A stretch of DNA of 27,404 nt from NCBI GenBank assembly GCA_937958475.1, contig CALFXR010000193.1, positions 1-27,404 of the forward strand. Reading direction: 5' to 3'. The DNA comes from an uncultured Mesorhizobium sp. Lineage in GTDB: Bacteria > Pseudomonadota > Alphaproteobacteria > Rhizobiales > Rhizobiaceae. A program made the translations under genes and the position numbers. Under the pieces are notes generated by a model, which saw only the letters and a program-made list of their open reading frames with translations, did no database searches and had not been told where the DNA came from. The first letter of the stretch is position 1. Each line of letters begins with the position of its first letter. Positions 1 to 7,094 of the stretch are shown here, piece after piece.

Positions 1-3
1 CCG

Positions 4-864
4 TCAGGCGAAGCGCCGGGCTCCGGCGACGCAGAGCACGACGACCGCCGTGGAGGCCAGCATGGTCCAATGGATCGTCTCGTTCAGGAACGCCGCCGCC
101 AGCATCAGGCCGAAGAACGGCTGCAGCAGCTGAAGCTGCCCGACGCCGGCGATGCCGCCCAGCGCCAGGCCGCGGTACCAGAAGACGAACCCGACCAGCA
201 TGCTGAAGACCGAGACATAGGCGAGCCCCATCCACGCGGCCGCGCCGATGCCGTTCCATTCTGCCGGCAGGGTGAACAAGGAGATGGCGGCCATAACCGG
301 CAGCGACAGCAGCAGTGCCCAGGAGATGACCTGCCATCCGCCGAGCCGCCGCGACAGGGTCGCGCCTTCGGCATAGCCGAGGCCGCAGAACAGGACGGCC
401 GCGATCATCAGGAGATCGCCGGCAAGCGATCCGCCGCCGCTCCGCGACAGGGCGAAGCCGGCGACCGTGCCCGCCCCGAGAACCGAGAACAGCCAGAACG
501 TCGGCTTCGGCCGTTCGCCGCCGCGCAGCACGCCGAAGGCGGCGGTGGCGAGCGGCAGCAGGCCGATGAAGACGATCGAGTGCGACGCCGTGATGTGCTG
601 GAGGGCAAGCGCGGTCAACAGCGGGAAACCCACGACCACACCGAGGGCGACGACGGCGAGGGAGAAGAGGTCGCCGCGCGCGGGCCGCGCCTGGCGGAGC
701 GCGAGCAGGAAGACGGCGCCGAGGATCGCCGCGATCGCCGCCCGTGCAGACGTCAGGAACACCGGCGAAAAATCCGCCACGGCCACGCGCGTCGCCGGCA
801 GCGAGCCGCTGAAGATGATGACGCCGAGGAGTCCGCTGCCCCAGCCCGCTGTCGTTCTTTCCAT
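4..864 (-). CDS. EamA/DMT-family transporter
   Basis: A 286-residue integral membrane protein, probably a metabolite exporter of the drug/metabolite transporter superfamily. The sequence is almost entirely hydrophobic segments separated by short loops, consistent with about ten helices in two EamA repeats. The second repeat begins near residue 145 (LAGDLLMIAAVLFCGLGYAEG) and ends with the typical LQLLQPFFGLMLAAAFLNE segment. The ATG at 862-864 is used; only a weak GCGAGAG precedes it. The gene is divergent from a MocR-type regulator at 986, and such regulators commonly sit beside EamA transporters and control them, so the pair is likely a unit separate from the catabolic locus. The substrate is unknown. 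The family call is firm. Confidence 0.9.
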   Translation of the reverse strand: MERTTAGWGSGLLGVIIFSGSLPATRVAVADFSPVFLTSARAAIAAILGAVFLLALRQARPARGDLFSLAVVALGVVVGFPLLTALALQHITASHSIVFIGLLPLATAAFGVLRGGERPKPTFWLFSVLGAGTVAGFALSRSGGGSLAGDLLMIAAVLFCGLGYAEGATLSRRLGGWQVISWALLLSLPVMAAISLFTLPAEWNGIGAAAWMGLAYVSVFSMLVGFVFWYRGLALGGIAGVGQLQLLQPFFGLMLAAAFLNETIHWTMLASTAVVVLCVAGARRFA

Positions 865-928
865 GTGCTCTCGCCCTTCCGGGGCGATGCTCTAGCGGCT
901 TCGCGCTGGCCATGACAGATACGCAGCG

Positions 929-972
929 ATACAATATTCCTAAACTGTATGGGTTCACCTTGCAGTACAGTA
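929..972. promoter_or_regulatory. Candidate MocR operator between divergent genes
   Basis: The 121-bp gap between the EamA gene and the MocR gene carries related half-sites. ATACA (929-933) and TGTAT (946-950) form an inverted pair. ACTGTA (944-949) and TACAGT (966-971) form another. Clustered half-sites in a divergent promoter are the usual arrangement for MocR autoregulation. No footprint can be inferred, and the half-sites are short. Confidence 0.4.
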
Positions 973-985
973 AACCGGAGCCGGC

Positions 986-2383
986 ATGTCCGACGTTGAA
1001 ATGACGCGCACGGAAACCCTCATGGGCGCGATCCGCGCGAAGATCGCGAGCCGCGCGCTCGGGACGGGTGACCGCCTGCCTTCGGTTCGCCGCTTCGCCG
1101 CGACCATGGGCGTGTCGCCGTCGACCGTGGTCGAGGCCTACGATCGCCTCGAGGCCGAGGGCATCATCCGCGCCCGGCGCGGCTCCGGCTTCTACGTCAC
1201 CGGCGCGGACCTGCCGCCGAGGCCGCTGGCCGAGATGGGGACGCCCCGCGAACGCAACGTCGACCCTTTCTGGGTGTCGCGCCAGTCGCTCGACGCAGAC
1301 GCGTCCGTGCTCAAGCCCGGCTGCGGCTGGCTGCCCGCCGACTGGATGCCCGAGGCGGCGCTGCGCAAGGGCCTGAGGGCCCTGAGCCGAGCCGACGGTG
1401 CTCTCCTCACCGACTACGGCAGCACGCGCGGATCGCTCGCCCTGCGCCGCCTGCTTCTCGGCCGGTTCGCCGAAGAGGGCATCGCGGCGACCGCCGACCA
1501 GGTCATGCTGACGGGATCGGGCACCCAGGCGATCGACCTGATATGCCGCCTGCTGCTGCGGCCCGGCGACGCCGTCCTCGTCGACGACCCCTGCTACTTC
1601 AATTTCCAGGCTCTGCTGCGCGCCCATCCGGTCAGGGTCGTCGGCGTTCCCTTCACGGCGTCGGGGCCGGACGTCGCCGCCTTCGAGAAGGCCGTGGCCG
1701 ACGAGGCGCCGCGCCTCTACCTCACCAACGCCGCCCTGCACAACCCGACCGGCGCCACCATCTCCCCGCAGACCGCGCATCGCGTGCTCGGCGCGGCGAC
1801 GGCGCATGGCGTGACGATCGTCGAAGACGACATCTTCGCCGACTTCGAGCCGGCCCTGTCGCCGCGACTCGCCATTCTCGACGGCCTCGATCGCGTCATC
1901 AGGATCGGCAGTTTCTCGAAGACGCTCTCGGCCTCCGTCCGTTGCGGCTACATCGCCGCGCGGGCGGACTGGATCGAGAGCCTCGTCGATCTCCAGATCG
2001 CGACCAACTTCGCCGGCCCCAGCCCGATCGCGAGCGAACTGATCGCCGGCGTGCTGGCGGGCGGAAGCTATCGCAAGCACATGGACGACCTGCGCCGGCG
2101 CCTCGCGCACGCCAGGGAGGAAGCCGCCGACCGGCTCGCTGCCCTCGGCCTCGTTCCCTGGATCTTGCCGCGGGGCGGGTTCTACCTGTGGTGCAGCTTG
2201 CCCGAAGGGCTCGATTCGTCGGCGATCGCGCAGCGCTGCATGGAGGACAAGGTCGTGCTGGCGCCGGGAAACGTGTTCAGCATTTCCAGGTCGGCGACCT
2301 CGTTCCTGCGTTTCAACGTCGCCCAGATGTCCGACAGGCGCATCCTCGCCGCCCTCCGTCGCGCGATGGACCGCCGGGAATGA
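986..2383 (+). CDS. MocR-type GntR/aminotransferase-like transcriptional regulator
   Basis: A 465-residue fusion of an N-terminal GntR winged helix (about residues 10-72, with LPSVRRFAATMGVSPSTVVEAYDRL in the helix-turn-helix) and a fold-type I PLP domain. The PLP domain keeps the HNPTG motif near residue 252, an ED pair near 280, and the Schiff-base lysine K312 in SFSKTL. This is the usual MocR/PdxR length and order. Such proteins use PLP or an amino-acid/PLP adduct as effector and normally control a neighbouring gene, here the divergent EamA transporter. The start is the ATG at 986, preceded by CCGGAG. It is unlikely to control the catabolic locus because no copy of the CTTCCAYGGAAG palindrome lies in its promoter. 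Confidence 0.92.
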   Translation: MSDVEMTRTETLMGAIRAKIASRALGTGDRLPSVRRFAATMGVSPSTVVEAYDRLEAEGIIRARRGSGFYVTGADLPPRPLAEMGTPRERNVDPFWVSRQSLDADASVLKPGCGWLPADWMPEAALRKGLRALSRADGALLTDYGSTRGSLALRRLLLGRFAEEGIAATADQVMLTGSGTQAIDLICRLLLRPGDAVLVDDPCYFNFQALLRAHPVRVVGVPFTASGPDVAAFEKAVADEAPRLYLTNAALHNPTGATISPQTAHRVLGAATAHGVTIVEDDIFADFEPALSPRLAILDGLDRVIRIGSFSKTLSASVRCGYIAARADWIESLVDLQIATNFAGPSPIASELIAGVLAGGSYRKHMDDLRRRLAHAREEAADRLAALGLVPWILPRGGFYLWCSLPEGLDSSAIAQRCMEDKVVLAPGNVFSISRSATSFLRFNVAQMSDRRILAALRRAMDRRE

Positions 2384-2451
2384 ACGACCATCTCGGCGTG
2401 GCCGACCGGAAGCGGTCCGGTGAAGAAAACTTTGGCGAACAGGCACGGAGC

Positions 2452-2634
2452 CTAACTCAGTGTCAGCTCCCACGTCGCTCCGCAGGTAGCGCTACCGAGA
2501 TGCCACTCATCGTCAGCCCCGATCAGTTCGGCGCAGCGGGGCCGGGAGATTTTCCGGAGGGCGGAGAATCCCGCGAGGCCCGCGCACCGTTCGATCTGGA
2601 GGTGATCCGGTGAAGCGGATACCGACCCCTTCAA
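2452..2634 (-). other. Possible small ORF or gene remnant between convergent genes
   Basis: The 276-bp gap between the MocR gene and the ferredoxin gene holds a 60-codon minus-strand reading frame. Its C-terminal part reads like real protein (for example AELIGADDEWHLGSATCG). It lacks a convincing ribosome binding site and I recognise no family. It may be a small conserved gene, a dispersed intergenic repeat or a remnant. The rest of the gap contains a hairpin at 2609-2648. Confidence 0.2.
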
Positions 2635-2648
2635 ATCCGGTCTTCACC
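2609..2648. terminator. Bulged hairpin, possible bidirectional terminator
   Basis: GGTGAAG plus CGGAT (2609-2620) pairs with ATCCG plus CTTCACC (2635-2648), leaving a two-base bulge at 2640-2641 and a 14-nt loop. It lies between two convergent transcription units, just past the ferredoxin stop on the minus strand. There is no strong T-tract on either side, so intrinsic termination is only a possibility. Confidence 0.3.
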
Positions 2649-2659
2649 TCCTTGTCGAG

Positions 2660-2986
2660 CTAGATGAGCTGCTGCTCGGACGGCGTGGCCACGACGAGGC
2701 CGTCGAGGTCCGGCGTGATGCGAATCTGGCAGCTCAGGCGGGAGTTCGGCTGCACGGCATCGACGAATTCGAGCATGTCCTTTTCCATCGGCGCCGCCTC
2801 GCCGACCGTCGCAAGCCATCGCGGATCGACGAAGACGTGGCAGGTGGCGCAGGAGCAGGCGCCTCCGCAGTTCGCGTCGATGCCCGGCACGCCGTTGGCG
2901 ATCGCCGTCTCCATCACGGAGGCGCCGACGTCGCCGTCGACTTCCCGACGGGTTCCGTCATGGGCCTCGAATACGATCTTCACCAT
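2660..2986 (-). CDS. Putidaredoxin/adrenodoxin-type [2Fe-2S] ferredoxin
   Basis: A 108-residue soluble electron carrier. The cluster ligands are C40, C46, C49 and C86, spaced C-x5-C-x2-C-x36-C. The loop CGGACSCATCHVFV is typical of the adrenodoxin/putidaredoxin/ISC-Fdx class, and C44 is an extra cysteine in it. In catabolic clusters this class passes electrons from an FAD reductase to a P450 or, less often, to a Rieske oxygenase. It is the last gene of the operon that contains the P450, 52 nt after the crotonase gene, and no reductase is in this operon. The likely partner is the putidaredoxin-reductase-like gene at 21978-23198. The ATG at 2984-2986 follows an AGAGG. Family call firm, partner inferred. 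Confidence 0.95.
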   Translation of the reverse strand: MVKIVFEAHDGTRREVDGDVGASVMETAIANGVPGIDANCGGACSCATCHVFVDPRWLATVGEAAPMEKDMLEFVDAVQPNSRLSCQIRITPDLDGLVVATPSEQQLI

Positions 2987-3038
2987 GGAACGCCTCTCAT
3001 GTGCGGCTGTTCGACAATTTCAGGGCACCGGCGGATGC

Positions 3039-3752
3039 TCAGCGTGGTGCGACCAGATCGCGAAACAGGCTCTGCTCGAGCCGCAGCCCTTCGGTCAGCG
3101 GCAGCCTGCTTCCGTCCACGATGGCCCGCTTCGCAGCCACGAGGCCTGCCCTCGGCATCGCGGTGAAGCGGTCGAGCCATTGCCGAAGAGCGTCGTCACC
3201 GCCGTCGCGGGACAGGATCGCCTGGAGCAATCCCAGCGCCATCGCCTCGTCAGCGCCGACGCTTCGAGCCGACATGATGATCTCGGCGGCGCGGGCGGTG
3301 CCTACCAGGCGCGGCAGCCTCTGGGTCGCGCCTGCGCCGGGGATGGCGCCGCGGGCGATCTCGCGGAAGATGAACTCGCTCCTGGCGGTGCCGACACGCA
3401 TGGTGCAGGCGAGCGCCAATTCGGCGCCGCCGCTGGCGGCGATGCCGTCGACGAAGGCGATGGTCGGCTGGGGCAGTTCCTCGACGCGCAGCAGGACGCG
3501 CAGCCACCAGTCGAACGGAGCCGACGGCGCCTCTCCGGAGCTGATGGCCTTGATGTCGGCAAGTGCCGCGCCCGCGCTGAACACGCCTTCCAGGGCGCTG
3601 CGGAACACGACGATCTTGACAGCGAGGTCGCGTCCGACCTGCTCGAGCATCTGGTCGAGATCGCGCAGCGCAGAGAACGGCAGCCGGTTCTCGGGTGGAT
3701 TCGCATAAGCGACGAAGGCCACCGAATCCGTGATTTCTATCGACCAGCTCAC
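3039..3752 (-). CDS. Enoyl-CoA hydratase/isomerase (crotonase) family protein
   Basis: A 237-residue crotonase-fold protein, slightly shorter than the usual 255-260. The oxyanion-hole segments FSAGAALADI (58-67) and GIAASGGAELALAC (103-116) are present. Both positions equivalent to the hydratase glutamates are kept: E111 in GGAELA and E131 in REIARGAIPGAGATQRL. Hydratase chemistry on a CoA thioester is therefore possible, although crotonases also act as isomerases or hydrolases. The start is a GTG at 3752 preceded by GGGAGAGG. It overlaps the stop of the upstream MDR gene (GTGA), indicating translational coupling. No CoA ligase or transferase lies in the window, so either one is encoded elsewhere or the substrate is not a CoA ester. 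Confidence 0.88.
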   Translation of the reverse strand: MSWSIEITDSVAFVAYANPPENRLPFSALRDLDQMLEQVGRDLAVKIVVFRSALEGVFSAGAALADIKAISSGEAPSAPFDWWLRVLLRVEELPQPTIAFVDGIAASGGAELALACTMRVGTARSEFIFREIARGAIPGAGATQRLPRLVGTARAAEIIMSARSVGADEAMALGLLQAILSRDGGDDALRQWLDRFTAMPRAGLVAAKRAIVDGSRLPLTEGLRLEQSLFRDLVAPR

Positions 3753-4720
3753 GCGGAAACCTCTCCCTTGGGATCGAGCAGGATCTTGCCCACCGTCTCG
3801 CGCGAGGCGATGGCGCGGAGCGCATCGGCCGCGCCTTCGAGCGGCAGGACGGCGCCGATGCGCGGCGTAAGCAGCCCGCGCCGGTAGAGCCCGAACACGC
3901 TGTCGATCGCGCGGCGCGCGGTTTCCTCATCGCGAAGAAAGTCCATCAGCCAGAAGCCCGATACCGTGCGCGAACCGGCGATCAGGGCGCCGGTTGCGAC
4001 CTGGCCGGGTTGACCGGAAGAGGTGCCGTAGCAGACGACGCGTCCCAGCGGCCCCGTCGCCTTCAGCGACTGGGCGAAGACCTCTCCGCCGGACCGGTCG
4101 AGCACGAGGTCGAAGCGCCGCCCGCCATTGGCCTCGATCGCGCGGTCGGCGAGCCCGTCGGCATCGGTGGCGACGGCCGCGTCGGCGCCCGTCGCCAAGG
4201 CGAGGTCGCGCTTGCCGGCGCTCGATGCGGTCGCGACGATCCGGGCGGCGCCTGCCGCCCTGGCGACCTGCACGGCGAGCAGACCGACACCTCCAGCGGC
4301 GCTGTGAACCAGCACGCTCTCGCCCGGCGCGAGCCGGCCGAGCGTGCCGACGACGTGCCACGCGGTCAGCCCCTGGATGAAGAGCGCGGCGGCGATCCGG
4401 TCGTCGACATCGTCGGGGACTGCGAAGACCTGCGTCGCGGGTGCGGCTACGCACTCGGCGTAACCGCCGCTGCCGCAGATCGCCACGACCCGCTGCCCCG
4501 TATCCCGCCGGCGACCCACCACTTCGCCGCCGGGAATACGGCTGTCCGGCGTCGAACCGAGGAAATTGTTGCCGGTACGAAGACCCAGCCCGTCGGCGTA
4601 GTTCACGCCGCACAGCGAAACGTCGATCAGGATCTCTCCCTGAGCGGGCCGGGGCTCGGGTTCATCGGCGAGGCGCAGCGCATCGATGCCGCCGACACCG
4701 GAATATGTGATGGCGCGCAC
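3749..4720 (-). CDS. Quinone oxidoreductase-like medium-chain dehydrogenase/reductase
   Basis: A 323-residue MDR-superfamily protein. An N-terminal GroES-like domain (about 1-120) is followed by a Rossmann domain with the nucleotide motif AAGGVG at 141-146. The structural and catalytic zinc ligands of alcohol dehydrogenases are absent, which fits the zinc-free NADPH quinone oxidoreductase/enoyl reductase branch. The probable reaction is NAD(P)H-dependent reduction of a quinone or an alpha,beta-unsaturated carbonyl. The GTG at 4718-4720 is the start, with a weak GTAGG upstream. It begins 7 nt after the P450 stop and overlaps the crotonase start by 4 nt, so it belongs to the same operon. Substrate unknown. 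Confidence 0.88.
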   Translation of the reverse strand: MRAITYSGVGGIDALRLADEPEPRPAQGEILIDVSLCGVNYADGLGLRTGNNFLGSTPDSRIPGGEVVGRRRDTGQRVVAICGSGGYAECVAAPATQVFAVPDDVDDRIAAALFIQGLTAWHVVGTLGRLAPGESVLVHSAAGGVGLLAVQVARAAGAARIVATASSAGKRDLALATGADAAVATDADGLADRAIEANGGRRFDLVLDRSGGEVFAQSLKATGPLGRVVCYGTSSGQPGQVATGALIAGSRTVSGFWLMDFLRDEETARRAIDSVFGLYRRGLLTPRIGAVLPLEGAADALRAIASRETVGKILLDPKGEVSA

Positions 4721-4727
4721 GGCGGGC

Positions 4728-5990
4728 CTACCACGTCGCCATCAGGCTCTGCAGCCCGGGCGACAGGATGTTCGGGGTCCAGTTTTCCGGCTGGCCGGCG
4801 ACGAGCTCGATCTGCGGCAGGCGATCGAGGAACGCGTTCAGCGTTTCCTCCGCCTCCATGCGCGCCAGCGACGCGCCGAGGCAGACATGGACGAAGCGGC
4901 CGAAGGCGTAGTGTTTGTAGACGTCCTGGCGATGGATGTCGAACCGGTCGGGATCGGCGAACACGCTGCCGTCGCGCTGGGCGGAGGCATAGTAGAGATA
5001 GACGTCGCTGTCGGCCGGGATGGTGACGCCGTGCAGTTCGACGTCCCTGTTCGTGGTGCGCACGACGCCGTGCACGGGGGTGCGGATGCGCAGCGATTCC
5101 TCCACGGCGTTCTTGACCAGCGAGCGGTCGGCGGCAAGTTCTTCCCACTGGCCGCGATTGCGCAGCATTTCTCGGAACATCATGGCGATCAGGTGTGCCG
5201 TGGAGGTCGATCCGGCGCTGAGTATGGTGGCGATCAGGCCGAGGATCTCCTGCATCGTCAGCGCCGGGTCGCCTTCCGGCGTGGTGGCGTGGAGCAGCGC
5301 CGAGGCCAGGTCGTTGCGCGGTTGGTCGCGGCGTTCCTCGACGAAGGCGCGCAGCCAGTCGTTGAACTCCTTGGCGCGGCCGATCAGTTCGTCGCGCTGC
5401 TGCGGCGTGAAGTTCGGGGCGCCCCTGAGCATCACCAGCCGGTCGAGCGCCCACTGGCGGAAGAATGGCGTCCGCTCGATCGGCGCACCGATCGTCGTCG
5501 TGATGGCCTGGACCGGCAGCCGGTCGGCGTAGTCGACGACGAGGTCGGCCGTGCCCTTCGCAATGAAGGAATCGATCAGCCCGTCGCAGAGCGCGCGGAT
5601 TTCGGCGCGCTTGGACTCGATCAGCTTCGGCGAGAAGGCCGCCTGGGCGAGGCGCCGGAGCCGGCCGTGCTCCGGCGGATCGAGCGTGACGAGAACCTTG
5701 TCGGGCCGTCCTTCGGGGAAGGCGGCCTCGAACTCCGCCGACAGGTTCTCGAAGCGGATCGTCTTGCGGTTGGAGTAGGTCTTCGGATCGCGCAGGATGG
5801 CGTTGATGTCCTCGTAGCGGGTCACACACCAAAGCCGGTGCTGCGGCCAGTAGAAGACCGGAACGTCGCGGCGCGACACTTCGAGCCAGGGATAGGGCTC
5901 TCCCGCCTGTTCCGGGAGAAACGGGTCGAACGGCACGCCGTTCGAGAAGGGACAGCCCGGCGCGCCGGTACCTGCGATATGCGTCGTCAT
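4728..5990 (-). CDS. Cytochrome P450 with atypical oxygen-activation and haem-loop motifs
   Basis: A 420-residue soluble bacterial P450, a probable monooxygenase served by the ferredoxin of the same operon. Present are the C-helix motif LDPPEHGRLRR (103-113), the ExxR pair E298/R301, the DPDRF element (347-350 region) and the haem-ligating C370. Two normally conserved features differ. The I-helix reads AGSTST at 259-264 instead of AGx(D/E)T(T/S), so the acidic residue is T262 and the next threonine is S263. The haem loop reads FGRFVHVCLG at 363-372 instead of FGxGxHxCxG, with F366 in place of the second glycine. I re-read both segments on the nucleotide level. The start is the ATG at 5988-5990 after GAGGCGGAGA; the same frame stays open further upstream over the SDR gene, but that part is a shadow. 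Gaps of 32 nt (to the SDR) and 7 nt (to the MDR) place it in the operon. Confidence 0.94.
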   Translation of the reverse strand: MTTHIAGTGAPGCPFSNGVPFDPFLPEQAGEPYPWLEVSRRDVPVFYWPQHRLWCVTRYEDINAILRDPKTYSNRKTIRFENLSAEFEAAFPEGRPDKVLVTLDPPEHGRLRRLAQAAFSPKLIESKRAEIRALCDGLIDSFIAKGTADLVVDYADRLPVQAITTTIGAPIERTPFFRQWALDRLVMLRGAPNFTPQQRDELIGRAKEFNDWLRAFVEERRDQPRNDLASALLHATTPEGDPALTMQEILGLIATILSAGSTSTAHLIAMMFREMLRNRGQWEELAADRSLVKNAVEESLRIRTPVHGVVRTTNRDVELHGVTIPADSDVYLYYASAQRDGSVFADPDRFDIHRQDVYKHYAFGRFVHVCLGASLARMEAEETLNAFLDRLPQIELVAGQPENWTPNILSPGLQSLMATW

Positions 5991-6022
5991 TCTCCGCCTC
6001 CTGACTCTACCCTTCCGTCCGC

Positions 6023-6778
6023 TCAGTGGAAGACCGATCCGCCGTCGATGGCCAGGATCTGACCGGTGACGAATTCGGACTCGTCGCTGGCAAGGAACAA
6101 GGCGCCGCCGACGAGGTCGGCCGGATAGCCGGCGCGCTTGATGGCGCGTCCCGCTATGGCCTTGTCGGCCTGGTCGGCGAGGAACGCCTGGTTGCCGAGA
6201 TTGCCCTCCGTGAGGATGTAGCCGGGCGAGATCGCGTTGACGCGAACGGAACTGGTGCCGAGTTCCTGCGCCAGGACGCGCGTCATCGAGATGATCGCCC
6301 CCTTGGTGGCTGTGTAGTGGAGCATCCCCGGCGTGCCCTTGAAGGCTGTTCCGGAGGCGAAGTTGATGATCGAGCCGGCCTTCTTGGCGCGCAGGATCGG
6401 CGAGACCTCGCGAATGCAGAGGAAGGTGCCGATCATGTTGACCTCGGCGACCTGGCGCCATTCGGCGACGGTCAGCTTCTCGAACGGCGTTATCTTCAGC
6501 GTCGAGGCAACGGCGGCATTGTTGACGAGGATATCGACGGTGCCGAAGTCCCGGATGGCAAGGTCGACGAGAGCCTTCACGGCCGTCTCGTCGGTTATGT
6601 CGGTACGCGACGCCACGGCGGCGCCGCCCGCGGCCCTCGCTTCCGTGGCGACGGGCTCCGCATCGCCGCGATCGGCAATGACGACCCTGGCGCCCTCCTG
6701 GGCGTAGCGCAAGGCGATTGCCCGGCCGAGTCCCGTCGCTCCGCCGGTGACGATGGCCACCTTTCCGTCAAGTCGCAT
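6023..6778 (-). CDS. Short-chain dehydrogenase/reductase (SDR), first gene of the P450 operon
   Basis: A 251-residue classical SDR that probably oxidises an alcohol or reduces a ketone with NAD(P). It shows the cofactor motif TGGATGLG (11-18), NNAA (86-89), the tetrad asparagine N114, and the catalytic S142, Y155 and K159 (YTATK). The C-terminal motif TGQILAIDGG is also typical. The start is the ATG at 6776-6778 with a strong GGGAGGATT just upstream; an in-frame ATG at 6844 is rejected because it would lie across the operator region. The gene leads the operon SDR, P450, MDR, crotonase, ferredoxin. The CTTCCACGGAAG palindrome at 6830-6841 lies about 50 nt upstream of the start. Substrate unknown, though the product of P450 hydroxylation is a plausible one. 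Confidence 0.94.
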   Translation of the reverse strand: MRLDGKVAIVTGGATGLGRAIALRYAQEGARVVIADRGDAEPVATEARAAGGAAVASRTDITDETAVKALVDLAIRDFGTVDILVNNAAVASTLKITPFEKLTVAEWRQVAEVNMIGTFLCIREVSPILRAKKAGSIINFASGTAFKGTPGMLHYTATKGAIISMTRVLAQELGTSSVRVNAISPGYILTEGNLGNQAFLADQADKAIAGRAIKRAGYPADLVGGALFLASDESEFVTGQILAIDGGSVFH

Positions 6779-6829
6779 GCAATCCTCCCAGGCCGGCCTC
6801 GCCGAGGCCGCAGACGACCTTACAGATTC

Positions 6830-6841
6830 CTTCCACGGAAG
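6830..6841. promoter_or_regulatory. Operator palindrome 1 (CTTCCACGGAAG)
   Basis: This is one of five copies of the CTTCCAYGGAAG palindrome in the window. It lies 51 nt upstream of the SDR start on the minus strand. Reading in that direction, TATTGC just before and overlapping the site could act as a -10. I cannot find a good -35 for this copy, unlike the other four. A role in regulation is inferred from recurrence in promoter regions. Confidence 0.72.
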
Positions 6842-7036
6842 CAATAGGGACCCGGGACGTCGCTCTGGAGCGCCCCCGGGTCACGGCGGTCCTTACACGG
6901 GGATTGGGTCCCGGCGGGTGCCCGGGCACGCGTTCCTCCGCCAAGGCGCGGTCGAACATCCCGCCTCTGGTCGAGGCTCGCCCAGAAGGCTGCGCCGCTG
7001 CCTCGCATCGCGCTTCCGGATCCCCCGGATTTGGAA

Positions 7037-7074
7037 TTGACCCGAAGCCCGCTTGGGTTTAGCTTCCACGGAAG
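7037..7074 (+). promoter_or_regulatory. Promoter and operator palindrome 2 for Rieske gene 1
   Basis: TTGACC (7037-7042) is followed after 17 nt by TAGCTT (7060-7065), and the palindrome CTTCCACGGAAG occupies 7063-7074. The operator therefore overlaps the putative -10 and the expected transcription start, the classical position for a repressor. The Rieske gene 2 promoter at 17369 has exactly the same geometry and the same -10 sequence. The palindrome ends 7 nt before the GGGAGGAT ribosome binding site, so the leader would be very short. Confidence 0.72.
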
Positions 7075-7094
7075 CAATCCAGGGAGGATATACA

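Larger units (their letters stand above)
6779..7094. promoter_or_regulatory. Divergent control region of the P450 operon and Rieske gene 1
   Basis: This 316-bp gap separates the minus-strand SDR-P450 operon from the plus-strand Rieske gene. I see no credible gene in it; the open frames are short and lack ribosome binding sites. It carries two copies of the palindrome CTTCCACGGAAG, at 6830-6841 and 7063-7074. They lie 233 bp apart, start to start, which is close enough for a looped complex of two bound dimers. The middle (about 6850-7030) is very GC-rich and shows no other clear element. Confidence 0.7.

Noticed and set aside
4728..6461. A 577-residue reading frame covering the P450 and most of the SDR
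   Set aside because: The first 157 residues are antisense/shifted reading of the SDR gene; the P450 proper begins at 5990 with its own ribosome binding site.
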